Positions 7,955 through 20,270 of a DNA stretch of 64,000 bases are shown piece by piece (position 1 is the first letter of the stretch; each line of letters starts with the position of its first letter). This DNA is from Chrysogorgia sp. JL179-B06 (Eukaryota > Cnidaria > Anthozoa > Scleralcyonacea > Chrysogorgiidae), in assembly GCA_035772405.1 (NCBI GenBank), contig JAYKKM010000439.1, positions 11,511,501-11,575,500 of the forward strand, written 5' to 3'. A program made the position numbers and the translations under genes. The notes beneath the pieces are model-generated. The model was not told the origin of the DNA. It saw only the letters and a list, made by a program, of their open reading frames with translations, and did no database searches.

Positions 7955-8545
7955 ATGTACTTCATCTTGCAGGATATAGCGAACGCATATCACTAAATTT
8001 TGTCACTTAAAAACCACTAACCCCAAAACAACTTAGACCCTAACCCCCCGCATAATGAGTTTTCTAACCTTTATCTCTTGTTTTAGTGGTATGTTTTAGC
8101 GAAAACGTTTAACACCACGGGCGGAAAGGGAGGCTGAGCACGCCATTTATCCTGGACAGCGGCAAACATTCTCTGGTCGATCGGATAACCTTTCATGTTA
8201 CTCCATCACCAAATATAAACATCACCGGATAACATCAAGGGAATCGAGGTGGGAGGGTTAGGAAGACACTTAAGGCGGGGGTTAGGGTTAGAAAACTTAT
8301 TAGGTGGGGGGTTAGGATCTAAGTTGTTTTGGGGTTAGCATGCAGTTCACTTCTATGATGTATATTATATTATCGTAATATAGGCATCTCTCGCATATAC
8401 TAAAAAAGATTGTCCAGAAGACGATTGCTTGCCGCTGACCGGGATAAATGGCGTGCTCACCCTCCCTCTCCGCCCGTGGTGTAACGTTTCCCGTATGTTT
8501 AATGGTGTGGGTTCGCTATATCCCTGCAAGATGAAGTACTTACGC
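7955..8545. repeat. 0.59-kb inverted repeat
   Basis: The left end carries GTACTTCATCTTGCAGGATA and the right end its inverted partner; inner matches include GCACGCCATTTATCC and the 'aggctgag' stretch. The middle has TTAGGGTTAG in both orientations, only two units, so it is not a telomere. Probably a MITE or foldback element. Confidence 0.75.
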
Positions 8546-8744
8546 GCGGGGTCGTCCGGGAGAATCGATTATCGTGGCCCCCGTCAATTAGTTTTGACTA
8601 AATATGACGATGAAATAGGTGTCGCTGTTAAGTCGTAATTTTTCATTATATTCTTTCACTCCATTTTTGTCATGGACCCCACTGGGTCAGGGGCCCTTAG
8701 TTAGTAAGTAAGTAACTCAAGTCCGTTTTGCGCATGTCCACGTT

Positions 8745-8805
8745 TCTGTTTACATCGTTTGTTTACAGCGTTTGTTTACATCGTTTGTTTACATTGTATC
8801 ATTGA
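8745..8805. repeat. Short tandem repeat, unit about 14 bp
   Basis: Four imperfect copies of CATCGTTTGTTTA in a row. Confidence 0.7.
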
Positions 8806-9195
8806 ACATGAAGTATTGCGGATTTGTTTTGCACGCTTGAGCTTTTCCGCCTAAAAAGAGTGTTATAAGAAGCTGTTCTGTTCCTAAATGTGAATAATAT
8901 ATCAAACTACCACTCGTGCCTTCGCTACCCACGAATACTCGCTTTCGAACTGTCGCAAATCTATTCCGTTAAAGTTTGTGCAGAACGGACTTGACGGCAC
9001 CTTTAAAGGTTTGGTTAATATTAAATTCAATGATGAGATGGACTAAAATATATGGTTTGTCGTTGTTTATGATCTTAATTTTTCTGTTAAAACGTCCTTC
9101 AAAATGCAGGAAATAGCCGTTTCGGAGCCTTAGAATTCAAAAATGTTCAGGGGGCGCATTTCCCCGGACGGCCCGCTGGTCCTTTTACTGTATTT

Positions 9196-9792
9196 CCTCT
9201 AATAAACGCCCCCGGCGTTTATTAAATTTTGAAACAATTTGATGCGGCGTTTATTAGAGGGAGGCGTTTATTAAACAATATGTTATTGACCGAGCGCGAT
9301 TTGCGGATAAGAGGGATATTGGTCGAGTTCTTTTTTCGTTTTTACTCTTAATACACTATTTCCTTGGAGCAGATGAGAGAAATCGCGTCGTATTGAAAGT
9401 TATTGGCAAACGAAAACGAGAAGTAGGACTGGTTGTTCCCGCATAATTCATTGCTCGCACGACAAAGAAATCGACAGCAATAACTCTTCACGAAGAGATG
9501 GAGAAAAGAAAAGAAATTAAAACTGTTGCATTTTGAGTTAAAATATGAACTCAAGGAAGAAATTAAAAAGATTCCTTGTTTGATTCCATTGTTGCCGCAT
9601 AAAAATAAAGAAATCTGTCAATTTTAGCATCCTTTTTCTTGCACTTTCTGTATTTTTTCTAATAAACGCCGCTCTGATGTGTGCGGAATTAGAGGGAGGC
9701 GTTTATTAGAGGGAGGCGTTTATTATCATTCTTGTACGAGAAGGGGAGGCGTTTATTAGAGGGAGGCGTTTATTTGAGGCTAGGCGTTTATC
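9196..9792. repeat. GGCGTTTATTAGAGGGA-type dispersed/tandem repeat
   Basis: The word GGCGTTTATTAGAGGGA recurs at 9241-9275 and 9695-9785, inverted at 9200-9210 and 9660. The middle is unique AT-rich sequence with no clear ORF. It looks like two satellite patches bounding an element. Confidence 0.7.
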
Positions 9793-10202
9793 ATAAATAA
9801 TACCATGACTTGAGGGAAATTAGCGATTAAATTGCCCGCCGCCGAGGGAAGAGTTGTGAAATAAACGTGGGGAATTTAGCGATTAAATTTCCCTGCGAGA
9901 ACAAAAGAAACCGAGTAAATCATGGTATTACTTATAAGAAATACGGTAACTCCCCCACTTTAAAACTGAAGTTGAATTCGTAAGACGAAGAGGTAATTAA
10001 GCATGTTGAAGCACTACGTAGCATGAATGTTAATCATAAACAATGTAGAGGATCGTTTTACCTTAAAAAACAAGATCGATAAAGGAAAACAATTAGAGCC
10101 TGCGAAATCGTGTCGAAACTCTGCAAATTTGATCGAAACATTGTAAATTGGCTGTGGAAATGGCGAAGACGCGAAGTCGCTGGACAATCTTGCAGGGGAA
10201 TT

Positions 10203-10767
10203 CCGCCGACGCCATATTGGTCAATATAAATAGCTCTTTGTAATAAAAGCACGAGTGTTTATAACGGCAATATAGCCGAGTGTTTTACTAGCTTCTCGAG
10301 TGCCGTTATATAACGGCATATATAACAATCGATATATAATGCACTGTGCAGGTGGAAATCATTCAAACTCATGTACGTCGGTAGTAATAGCGCATAGCCA
10401 TATAATATAATATAATACATAAATACATCAGTCATCACCCACCCTTGTTTACAGCTTTTTATTTTAAAAATACATTTAATATTTTATAATTGAATGTTTT
10501 GAATGACAACAGACAAGGTTACGCCTCCATAGTTATATAATTTAAACTCTATTTTGTCAGTGTTGACCTGGAATAATTTACTATATCCTACATATTTCCT
10601 CTACAAAGCGTATTAATACTCATATAAAGAAAAAAGCGTACCGGTATTTTCGCAATAGCGCGTTATGTTCACGCGAATAATTTAATAATTGTCATCGAAC
10701 TATTTTACCTTTAATTTAAACGTCCTCGACAAAGAGCTATTTATATTGACCAATATTGCATCGGCGC
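10203..10767. mobile_element. MITE-like element with terminal inverted repeats
   Basis: The left end reads GCCATATTGGTCAATATAAA then TAGCTCTTTG; the right end is the complement, including AAAGAGCTATTTATATTGAC and a final CGGCG. The inverted ends are about 35-40 bp and the element about 565 bp. The interior is AT-rich with TATAACGGCA palindromes and no transposase ORF. Confidence 0.65.
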
Positions 10768-11433
10768 AATTCATGTCTCTAACTGCAAGTGCCATTCGCT
10801 GATCTCTATATTAGAGATTAGTGGTGCCATTACAGAGAACTCATTTTAGATGCAAGATTTCCAAGCCGGTTCTCCCTTTCTCCCCTTCCATCGTTTCTCG
10901 CGCGCCTTCTTCTCAAATTTCCGCGCGTCCGTTACTACCATTTCATATATTCAGCTATTAATATTCATATTAATATATTATAGTAGGACTATAATATATT
11001 CATCTAATTATGGTGTACAAACATATCTCCGCACTTCTTAGTCTATATACCCGCATGCTACATATACCAAATAAAACGCTTTAGAAATTAAAAGCTTGAA
11101 AACGGCTCAATTTTTTTATTGTAGTATCAAAATGTACTACGAATGCAAACATCGTTGTTCTCTATTGAACACAATGGAAAAGCACAGTAACGCATTATTG
11201 GTTTTCTCACTTCTGCAATCCTAGTGGTCTTTGGGTGCGTTTGCACAATGAACAAGTGTTATAGACATTGACATGCAGGAAATTCACTTTTTTATTTACG
11301 CACAACTATAATGTTGAATAACTGCGAAACATATATAAACAAGAACGTTTTTTCAGACGTTTGTTATAATTGATGACCGTGCAATTGGAAGGTATTTAAG
11401 GAAAATTTCATGGAATATTATACAATAAGAATG

Positions 11434-11736
11434 AAAAAAGGCGGTGGGTTTGGCTATATTGACAGGGCTATTGCACGACACCTATTCACATGTGCAATCC
11501 CATCTACTGTCAAACGCGGCAACTTTTGTCTGCTATGTTTCCATCCTGGACCGATACGTTTCTCGTTATGCAACCTGGTGGGCTTAGGTTCTCCAAAGTC
11601 CACCATATTGACGCTCAACTTAGTGTGGACACTCGATCGACATAGTTAGCCGAGCAACAGCAATCCCAATTTCAAACCATTCGACACTGCTTGCTCTGTG
11701 GTAGCTCAGTTACAGGCGCGCGCCACCGCACCCAGC
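11434..11736 (-). ncRNA. SRP (7SL) RNA gene, copy 1
   Basis: The minus strand gives a ~303-nt RNA with a 7SL layout. The 5' Alu domain is GCTGGGTGCGGTGGCGCGCG followed by CCTGTAACTGAGCTACC (SRP9/14-binding UGUA turn). The helix 6 GGAG tetraloop lies in CTTTGGAGAACC (SRP19 site). Helix 8 has CCAGGATGGAAACATAGCAG with the SRP54-binding internal loop. The 3' end is GATAGCCAAACCC..C followed by TTTTTT, a Pol III stop. A TATA-like TATATATTATAAATT lies about 25 nt upstream. Copy 1 has small changes (ATAG for ATCG near helix 5, one extra base at 11511) but all domains are present. Confidence 0.93.
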
Positions 11737-11775
11737 GATTACAAACTGTGAATTTATAATATATAAAGGAACCAA
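11737..11775 (-). promoter_or_regulatory. Upstream TATA-like promoter of SRP RNA copy 1
   Basis: Read on the minus strand, TTTATATATTATAAATTCAC lies 15-40 nt before the RNA start. The same block precedes all five SRP copies, so external promoter sequence moved with each duplication. Confidence 0.6.
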
Positions 11776-12912
11776 GTAATCAAAAGGAGTGGATGGCATT
11801 CCAAAATTCTAGTAGACAGGATCATGGATTAACGCTCTATTGCATTCACCTGTTGGCTACATCACAGGTATAATCGTGTATACACATACGCAGTATACGC
11901 AGTATACCAAGCACGCTGTTCACGTGAAAGATATTCATTGCACAAATAACAAAGGATGGCTTTTATAATGCTACTCCGAGAAGATGGAATTTCCAGTGAC
12001 CATTTAACCATCTTAGTTATGAACTATTATTAATTATATTAAAGTCACTCACGTGATAGATAACTCACGTTACAATGGCTTGATTTTTTGTAAAATAAGA
12101 CTTAAAGTGCTCCTGTAAATGAAGGAAACAGAATTCTAGAAAGTATGAGATTTCAAAAATTTCCGGCGGAGTATACCCCAGGACCCAGTTTGCCAATCCT
12201 GCCGACACTACTGATCTTCCTCCTTCTTCGATATTTCTTGAAACTATTTTTATTCGTTAAAATTGACCCAACTAGAGTATAGCACCTTTCTGAAAACCAT
12301 AAATGGGAATATGCTATATGTCTATTACCAGTTCAACAATCCTGAATGAAATCACGTTTAATTGACGCGTAATTAATTATGACGTAAACAGGAATATCAC
12401 TAATTGAACGATTTTCTCGTGTTTTAAATGAATTAACTAAGAAGATCATTAACTGGACATCTAACATCTTATTTGCAAAATATTTGCTAAAAATTATTAT
12501 TAGAAAACAGTTATTTCCAGCTTACTTGCATTTTAAAATAGCTAAACAGTGGAGAGTTTTACAAAGAGAAAGATGAAGAAGAAGATTTACAAGTTAATGT
12601 AGCACTACATGGTTTATTCCAGAACACAATGGAAAAGCACAGTAACGCACTTTTCGCTTTCTCACTAAAGCAATCCTAGTGGTCTTCTCGCATTCGAGCA
12701 CAATTATGTTATAAGGTATATTTGTACAACGAACTGTCAAGTGTTATAGACAATGACATGCAGGAAATTCACAGTTTTTATTCACGGACAAATATAATGT
12801 TGTATAACTGCGAAACATAAACAAGAATATTTTTTCAGATGTTTGCTTATACTTGATGACGGTGCAATTGGAAGTATTTAAGAAAAATCCCATTAAACAT
12901 AGAATAAGAACG

Positions 12913-13076
12913 AAAAAAGGCAGTCGGTTTGGCTATCTTGACCCTAGCCTCATCCGCAGGCAACTCTGTGGCTTCTTTTTTCCGAGTCAAATAACTTCCA
13001 AGGCTGTGCGATCAATGTTTTGGCTGGGATTGCAGGAAAAGGAATTCGCACCAGCCACAACCTTGGAAGCTATTTG
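12913..13076 (-). pseudogene. SRP RNA 3' end joined to a foldback, copy B1
   Basis: It shares the SRP RNA 3' flank and TTTTTT/GGTTTGGCTATC end, but the SRP body is replaced by CTAGCCTCATCCGCAGGCAA...CTTCCAAGGC and a partial inverted partner (CCTTGGAAGC). The right arm is truncated and runs into tRNA-spacer sequence near 13080. Confidence 0.6.
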
Positions 13077-13316
13077 ACGACCTTTTACTTCCTTATAAGG
13101 ATTGTGACATTGCTATGCTTTAGTGTAAGTTCTTTCTGCGTTTACCTAAAATTTAAATCCGTATTCCCATCATGTAATTGGTACACGGTGAGTTCTTTCT
13201 ACATTTATATAAAATTTAAACCCGTATTCCTATCATGTAATACATTTCATTCCATCTCTATAATTAATTAAGAAAAATAATTTACGGTAATGTTGCAATA
13301 AAATAAAATGAGCAGC

Positions 13317-13391
13317 GGCAGCGATGGGATTCGAACCCACGCCATTGAAATGACTGATGCCTGAAATCAGCGCTTAGACCACTTCACGTCA
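13317..13391 (-). pseudogene. tRNA-Leu relic, anticodon CAG
   Basis: The T-arm, variable arm and anticodon arm (TTCAGGC loop) are present, but the 5' D-arm and acceptor are replaced by flanking CACGTCAATGG. Confidence 0.75.
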
Positions 13392-13631
13392 ATGGATAAC
13401 GTTATAAGTTTAGCTCATTATTTATTTATTTATTTAATTTATTTAATTTAATATTTATACAGGATGCTCCGCTCACCAATGGTGGTTTTCAGGGAGGTCC
13501 TGTCGTAAATATATAAGTAATGTAAAAGCATTAAATATTCATCTATAAAGTATTAAATATTCATCCAAATTATCATTGTCTATAATTAAAAGAAATATTG
13601 TAATCTCGATAAAATATAATAGTAATGATTG

Positions 13632-13781
13632 GCAGCGGTGGGATTCGAACCCTTGCCATCGAAATGACTGGTGCCTGAAATAAAATAAAATGAGTAGTGG
13701 CATCTTCGGGATTCGAACCGGCACACCATCGAAATGACGGGTGCCTTAAAGCAGCGTCTTAGACCACTCGGCCAAGCTACC
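13632..13781 (-). pseudogene. Two tRNA-Leu relics, one truncated, one near full length
   Basis: 13632-13680 is a 3'-half tRNA-Leu cut at the anticodon and joined to the spacer AAATAAAATAAAATGAG. 13698-13781 is near full length with a TTAAGGC loop (anticodon AAG), but it has a mismatched acceptor (AGATGCC) and an altered anticodon stem. The same truncated-plus-complete pair recurs at 24.1, 32.0 and 32.8 kb. Confidence 0.7.
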
Positions 13782-13874
13782 AATTAACGAAAGTTTACTA
13801 ACTATAACTCTTGTGACAATGGGTACACGGTGAGTTCTTTCTACGTTTATATAAAATTTAAACCCGTATTCTAT

Positions 13875-13894
13875 TGCGCGCCACCACACCCAGC
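13875..13894 (-). pseudogene. 5' stub of an SRP RNA gene with promoter
   Basis: The minus strand has GCTGGGTGTGGTGGCGCGC preceded by the TATATATTATAAATGC promoter block, but the rest of the SRP RNA is absent. It marks the right breakpoint of the first type I block. Confidence 0.65.
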
Positions 13895-14157
13895 GGTTTA
13901 AGTCTGTGCATTTATAATATATATAGGAACCAAGCTACTAAGCTAGTAATGATAATGAAGAGGATGGTATTCTAACATTCTAGTAGGCAGGATCATGAAT
14001 TAGCGCTCCGTTGCGTTCACTCGCCGGTACATTGTACATTAAAATGTGCATTTTAAATGTACAAGTGTACAATGTACAATGTACATTTAAAATGTACATT
14101 TTAAATTTTAAATGTACATTTTAATTTACATTTTTTAAATCTACATTTTAAATCTAC

Positions 14158-14930
14158 ATGTTAAATGTGTTGCTAAAACTGGACTCAAATGTCAAATGTC
14201 CGTGCCGTCGTCTACTTTATTTAGCGCTCGTCCGTTCTCACTTGTCTTACGGTAGTGAAATCGGGGCTCCTCAGGATACGTCACGTGACCTTTCACTTCT
14301 TGAGGGTGTTCAGAGACGAGCCATGAAATTCATACACCAAGATTATGAATAGTCTTACCCTGACCGTCTTAAAAAGCTTAACTTATCACCGATATCATAT
14401 TGGCTTGAAATTAAGGATCTTCTCTTCTTTTTTAAGTGCAACCAAGGTCTCTACGATAGATATCTCCCGTTTTGTTACTTTTTCTTCTATCCGCCCGTCT
14501 CGCACTCGTTCAAGTCAAAACAACTTGCTTGAAGCCAATCCTTGTAGGACTTCTCTTTTTAGAAATTATTTTTTCAACAGACTGTATTTCTCTGGAAGGA
14601 TATCTCTCCGATAGTTCGTAATAGTACTTCTGTTTCCATTTTTAAACATGGACTTTATATTCACTACTCTTCTAAGTTAGACTCCAATTTCGATGTTAAT
14701 AGACTGCGCATGTAATAAATGTCGTTCTTTCAATCCAAGTTGTTGCTCTTAAATCTTTATTCTTATGTAATTTGTGTATTAGTTTTTTTGTGTTTTTACT
14801 TCAATATGTTTATTATGTAATTTTTTGTTCGGTTGGTCTTCACATGGGACTCCTGTCCTGTTGATCATTCCTTCAATCAATATTTGCATTCTTGTATGGT
14901 TGTAAAGTTAATAAATAAATAAATAAACAT
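14158..14930 (+). mobile_element. LINE fragment, C-terminal RT region and 3' tail
   Basis: Conceptual translation shows 'LALVRSHLSYGSEIGAPQ', 'LSLLEGVQRRAMKFI', then after a stop/frameshift 'YPDRLKKLNLSPISYWLEIK' and 'FKHGLYIHYSSKLDSNFDVN'. These are typical of the segment after the RT domain of CR1/Jockey-like LINEs. It ends in (TAAA)n at about 14910-14930. It is 5'-truncated and carries at least two frame breaks. Confidence 0.85.
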
Positions 14931-16041
14931 CACAGGTATAATCGCTCATCTATACGTATACTTCATAACTTAATTATTACAACTTTAAAAATTGAAAAAA
15001 CGATTGTTTTTCCCGTGAGTAGCAATATTTTTTGCTCAGATCAATAGCGAAGCGCACAGATGACATCAGTATTCATGTTTGTCTAATTCTATATTTATTC
15101 TTGTTTATTCTTACATTTCCAATTATAGAAAATTAAATTTAGGAATACCTTCAGATTCAAATTTGGTTTGTTTTTCTGAGTTTTGATCTATAAATACAAA
15201 TTCATTTAATCTACCTCTTTTTTCGATATTTCATGAAACTATTTTTATTCATTAAAATTGACTAGAGTATAGAACCTTTCTAAGAACCGTAAAGTGGGAA
15301 TATGCTATGGCCAATCCTGAATGAAATCACGTTTAATTTAATTGTGATGCGTAATTAATTATGACGTAAAGAGGCAGATCACTAATTGAAACGATTTTCT
15401 CGTTTTGAATTAACTAAGAAGATCATAAACATCTTATTTGCAAAATATTTGCAAAAAAATATAATTAGAAAACAGTTATTTCCAACAGTAATTTACAAAG
15501 AGAAATATCAAGAAGAAGATTTCCCAACGTACACCCAAATTAATGTAGCACTACATAGTTTATTTTTCGCCATGACGACCAACAGGTACACTGTCGCGTT
15601 CTTAAATCGTTTTATTTATAAACAACGCAATTATTCTCATCATTCAATGGAACATTATTCTTGACGTATTTTTAAAATCAATTAAGCATACCAATTAAGG
15701 AAGGGATAAAGGTTTGTCCAAATAATTCATTCATTTTTTGTAATCATGCTGCAAAAACAGATCTCTACACTTCTTAGTCTATACGAAATAAAACGATTTG
15801 GAAATTAAAAGTTTGAAAAATATTATATATCGGCTCAATAACCAGCACAATAACCTATGTTTTAAGGTATATTTGAATAACGAACAGGTGTTATAGACAT
15901 TGGCTGCAGGAAATTCATATTTTTTATTCACATACAACTATAATGTTGGATAACTGCGAAACATAAGCAAAAATACTTGAATGACCGTGCAAATTGGAAG
16001 GTATTAATTAAGAACAATTTCTTGAAACATAGAATAAGAAC

Positions 16042-16337
16042 AAAAAAAGGCGATGGGTTTGGCTATCTTGACCAGGCTATTGCACGACACCTTCCCACTA
16101 CTGTCAAACGCGGCAACTTTTGTCTGCTATGTTTTCATCCTGGATCGACACCGATTCTGCAACCTAGTTGGGCTCAGGTTCTCCAAAAGTCCAAGATATT
16201 GTCTATTGACGCTCAACTTAGTGTGGACAGCCGATCGACATAGGTAGCCGAGCAACAGAAATCACAATTTCAAGCCATTCGACACACTGCGTTGCTCTGT
16301 GGTAGCTCAGTTACAGGCGCACGCCACCGCACCCAGC
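16042..16337 (-). pseudogene. SRP (7SL) RNA copy 2, internal deletion
   Basis: Same layout as copy 1, but about 15 nt are missing where other copies read ATTCACATGTGCAATC (3' side of helix 5), so the central stem cannot close normally. The Alu domain, GGAG loop region and helix 8 remain recognisable. The TTTTTTT terminator is present. Probably not functional. Confidence 0.85.
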
Positions 16338-16732
16338 ATTTTAAATGTTTGCATTTATAATATATAAAGGAACCAAGCAATGATAGAATGCAGGATCATG
16401 GGCATCACAGGTATAATCGATCATAAATACCTATACTTCATCACTTAATTATTGCAACTTTCATTCGAGCGAGACCATACTGTATCCATTTTACGTAATT
16501 TACTTTCAAGGAAATTATCTGATAATGAACGATTGTTTTCCAATGAATATAGCAATAGTTTTCGTTCAGATCAATTGTATTCACTTAATCTACCTCCTTT
16601 TTCAATATTTCTTGAAACTATTTTTAGTTTACAATCACGTGACTTATATACGTATTTTCATTGGTTCTTGCCCATGATTTATTAAAGGACAGAATGATAC
16701 ATGGATGGCGTCAAATCACGTCAGCAGCTTTG

Positions 16733-17095
16733 TTTGTATTCCCGAACAGCTTTGATAAATCTTTGGGGTCGTTTTTTATTGTATAGTTCAAATAGTATCT
16801 ATTTTTGTTGTCTGTTCAGTTGTATAGATACGCAGAGGACGTCATAACCACATTTTTTAACGCATGATTTGTCTTATCACGACGTCAGCAATCCTTCTCG
16901 AATTTGAGAACAATTATGTTATAATGTATATTTGGACAATGAGCAAGTGTTATAGACAATTGTTTTTATTCCTGAACAGCTTTGATAAATCTTTGGGGTC
17001 GTTTTTTATTGTATAGTACAAATAGTATCTATTTTTGTTGTCTGTTCAGTTGCATAGATACACAGAGGACGTCATAACCTGGTAGGAACATCAGT
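16733..17095. repeat. Duplicated ~120-bp segment inside block II
   Basis: TTCCCGAACAGCTTTGATAA through GAGGACGTCATAACC occurs twice, near 16740-16850 and 16970-17080. The same pair recurs in the sister block at 27150-27260 and 27370-27490, so the internal duplication predates the block duplication. Confidence 0.8.
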
Positions 17096-18229
17096 GACCC
17101 ACTTTACTCCGTCTCGTGGGCAACGTTTTTGTTGGTATAACGGTCTGACGTCATCTGTGCATCTAACGGCAAAATGGAATCTATTTGTTAATCATTAAAA
17201 TTGCCCAACTAGAGTATAGCACCTTTCTGAAAACCGTAAAGTGGGAATATGCTATGTCCATTGCCAGTTCAACAATCCTAAATGAAATCACGTTTAATTT
17301 AATTGTGACGCGTAATTAATTATGACGTAAACAGGCAGATCACTAATTGAACAATTTTCTCGTGCTTTTAATGAATTAACTGAGTAGATCATTAACTCGA
17401 CATCTAACATCTTATTTGCAAAACTTTTGCAAAAAATTATAATGAGAAAACAGTTATTTCCAGGTCACTTGCGTCAAGATAGCTAAACAGTGGACAGTTT
17501 ACAAAGAGAAAGATCAAGAAGAAGATTTCCCAAAGTGCACCCAAGTTAACGTAAATTGTTCGCCTGACGATCAACAGGTATTATGAATTACACGTCATGT
17601 TTTTTTAAATTCATTTGTTTTATTAACGTTATTTTTGACGTATTTTAAAACGAAATCTAGGAATACCAAAGAAGGGATAAAGCTTATAGTCAAAATAATA
17701 CTTTTTTGTAATTATGGTGTACAAACATATCTCTGCACTTCGTAGTCTATATACGCGCATACGACATATAACGCTTTAGAAATTAAAAGTTTGAAAACGG
17801 CTTAATTATATTATTGTAGTATCAAAATGTATTAGCGCTACACTTGTTAACTGTTGAATGTCATGGGCAAACAATAACTAACTTTATTCCCTAAGACACG
17901 CCCATATATATCAATCTAACTTATTTATATAAACACATACACTACATCCCTCTCCTAGTTGGAATAAATGTCAGTTCAGGTTGTTATTAAATCAAACATA
18001 CTTCTTAGTGTTCTTCTATGATTAATACTAGTTCAAAACTGAAATATCAACTTTCTCCATATACCGTATTACCATAATATATATTTATATAAGTAATATA
18101 ACTTAGCTTGTTTCTGTTTTATGAAGTCCTTTGACTCTATATATTTTGGTGAGAACTTCTATTAGTTCAGTTCATCGATATTATTCAGGTGGATTTCTTT
18201 TCCTACTTGGCCTCGTTTTGATATGCAAC

Positions 18230-18860
18230 TCAGCTTCTGGTTGATCTTTCTTTTCCACTTGCTTTCCTTTCTATCCCGGAAGAAGTTTGAAATGTGAAAC
18301 ATTTCGAGTTAATTAAACTTCCTCCTGGACGCCTTGCAGTTACCATGCTTCCTTTCTTGCTAGTTATAACTTGGAGCAGTTCTGTATCATACTTTGTGCT
18401 AAGCTTGTTTTTCTTCTTCTGTAATATGATAACTTGATCTCCTGGGCTAATAACCGAGGGCTTCGCGTTTCGCCTTTCGTCTGAATACTTCTTCATTGTC
18501 TCTTTCTTTCTGTTGTCTCTCATTCTCATATTTGGGAATCTCTCTTGCTGGTTTCCACTGGTGGTTGTAGCTTCGGGTAATTTAGTCCGGATAACTCTAT
18601 TGAAGAGGAGTTCGGCGGGAGCTTTGTTGGTTGTCGTATGCGGTGTTGCACGGTAGGTCAAGAGAAAATGATTTAAGGCAATATGCCAGTCTTGTCCTTC
18701 GGCATGTGCTGCTCGAACTGCCTTTTGCAAAGGTTTCATGAAAGCCTCTGCTTCACCGTTGGCTTGAGTTTCTTTTCCCCATCCATGGTCCACAATACCA
18801 TTGTTCTTCATGTACATTTTCAGTTCCTCACTCTGAAACGGTGAACCATTATCTTTTCAC
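18230..18860 (-). pseudogene. Gypsy integrase C-terminal half
   Basis: Translation shows 'NNGIVDHGWGKETQANGEAE' and 'HFLLTYRATPHTTTNKAPAE', the end of the gypsy integrase core, then 'ISPGDQVIILQKKKNKLSTK', the C-terminal SH3-like region. The N-terminal zinc-binding and DDE positions are lost. A small deletion in 'AEGQDWHIA' is absent from the sister copy at 28.6 kb, which keeps the extra Ser. Confidence 0.85.
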
Positions 18861-18867
18861 GGCTACG

Positions 18868-19489
18868 TTAACCATACGCATGTCGACACAGACGAATTTC
18901 TGAAGGATTATGCGGTTTCGGTGCAGCTACCAACGGACTTACCCACGCTGTCTGACCTTGAACTGGTTCAATGATGTGCAAGTCCTCCAATTCGCTTATT
19001 TTCGCTTCAATTTTCTTGCGAAGGTGGAATGGTGTTCTACGGCAAGCTTGAATAACTGGTTGGACTTCAGAATCAAGGTGAATTCTTTGCTGGTAATCCT
19101 TTAATTTACCAATTCCTTGGAAAAAATCATGGTATTCGGTGACTAAATCACGAACTTTCGATGATGGTAGTACCTCTGGCGTGTGTTGGTTCCCATGCTT
19201 TAAATTATTAATATGCAAAGTTAGTAATCCTAACTGCGTAGCTTTACTCCTAGCAACGATGCAGATCCACCTTTGGTGATATAGAATAAAGCAGCTGAAC
19301 AGTCCGTGATGACTTTCGTACTTTAGTTTGGAAAACTCCAATTAGCTGAAGAGGTGTACGTGCCGCGTACGGGAAAATTTTCGTTTTGGACACTTTAATT
19401 TCGCCAGACAGAGTAGATTGTTGTTGTTTTAAAGAGTGAGTGTCAACCGTGACTGCATTGCACGCTCGGTCAGCCATTTTTTGAAGCAC
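18868..19489 (-). pseudogene. Gypsy protease/RT N-terminal region, frameshifted
   Basis: Contains 'FPYAARTPLQLIGVFQTKV' (end of the protease/linker), then in another frame 'LVTEYHDFFQGIGKLKDYQQ' and 'EDLHIIEPVQGQTAWVSPLV', the RT fingers region. It stops where 'EIRLC' would continue to the VDMR motif, and the sequence jumps to integrase at about 18866. The same junction is present at 29.25 kb. Confidence 0.8.
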
Positions 19490-19879
19490 GAAATTCCCTT
19501 AGTGAACTGCATCCGTAAACATCTTGTCAATCCTTGATATAAATTATTCATTTTGTCTTTTAATTGAAAGAAGAGATACCTTAGAAAGTAAATATTTCTA
19601 TATTTTTCACAAAACTCGACGTTTTCTTGACTTTCGTTTCTAATTATGTCAGCCTTGACTGACGCGAAGCATACAGGATGACCAAATGACCAAATGACGA
19701 GTTCAAACAAAAAAATCAGGTTGCGAGTCGACGTATTTGGATTGTAGATGAATAAGAAAGCCTCTATAGCGTTTTCTGAGAAGACTCGGCGAATTTCCGA
19801 AGTATTTAACACTTCAAAACACTTTGTTATCGTACGAAAAGATAAACACAAACACGCAATGCACGACGGTTGACGACTC

Positions 19880-20173
19880 GAATGCGCGCTCATGGACATT
19901 TTTCTTCGGTTTAAAATATCCACTCAAAGCATCGCACGCCTGTTTAAAAGTCGTACCAGTGTCACTCAGGGTTTCAGATACTTACTGAACTCTTTCGCCA
20001 GCGAGATGTAGAAGAGTGGCTCTCTTTTGGGAACCTTGTGTGATCCCTGATGCAACAATAAAATAATCCAATTGCTTGCGCCATTTCGCCCATCGTTGAT
20101 CTAACGTATGTTGATCCTCATCTATGACAAAATTAGGAAGTGATGGGATGTGCATCGGCCTAGCCTTCGCCAT
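19880..20173 (-). pseudogene. Gypsy Gag N-terminal remnant
   Basis: Starts at an ATG at 20173 with 'MAKARPMHIPSLPNF', 'RWAKWRKQLDYFIVASGI' and 'KRATLLHLAG', then a stop, then 'TLSDTGTTFKQACDALSGYF'. This is a typical gypsy Gag matrix/capsid pattern. It decays into unreadable frames below 19880. Confidence 0.75.
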
Positions 20174-20270
20174 GTTTTGTGTTTCTTTCTACGTTTTCTT
20201 AGTATTTATTCGAATTAATCCTCGTCGCCATTGTTGAATGTCATCCTCACACGTCCGAGGGCAAACAATA

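Noticed and set aside
8275..8300. Telomere repeat (TTAGGG)n
   Set aside because: Only about two units, part of an inverted repeat; the same isolated word occurs near 43650.
11410..11649. Protein ORF ('MEYYTIRMKKGGGFGYIDRA...') and relatives at 16.0, 21.7, 26.4 kb
   Set aside because: They lie across the SRP RNA genes; similarity between copies comes from the RNA gene, not from coding.
11700..11736. Alu-like contamination (TACAGGCGCGCGCCACC)
   Set aside because: The resemblance is because Alu derives from 7SL RNA; the rest of a full SRP RNA follows in each copy, so it is native.
12853..13077. Protein ORF 'MMTVQLEVFKKNPIKHRIRT' and its copies at 23.3 and 30.8 kb
   Set aside because: Repeated because of the duplicated block; no codon conservation and it runs through an SRP-derived foldback.
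13311..13391. Leu anticodon UAA from the TTTAAGG string
   Set aside because: Correct stem alignment (CTGGT/ACCAG) puts TTAAGGC in the loop, giving AAG; the UAA reading is one base out of register.
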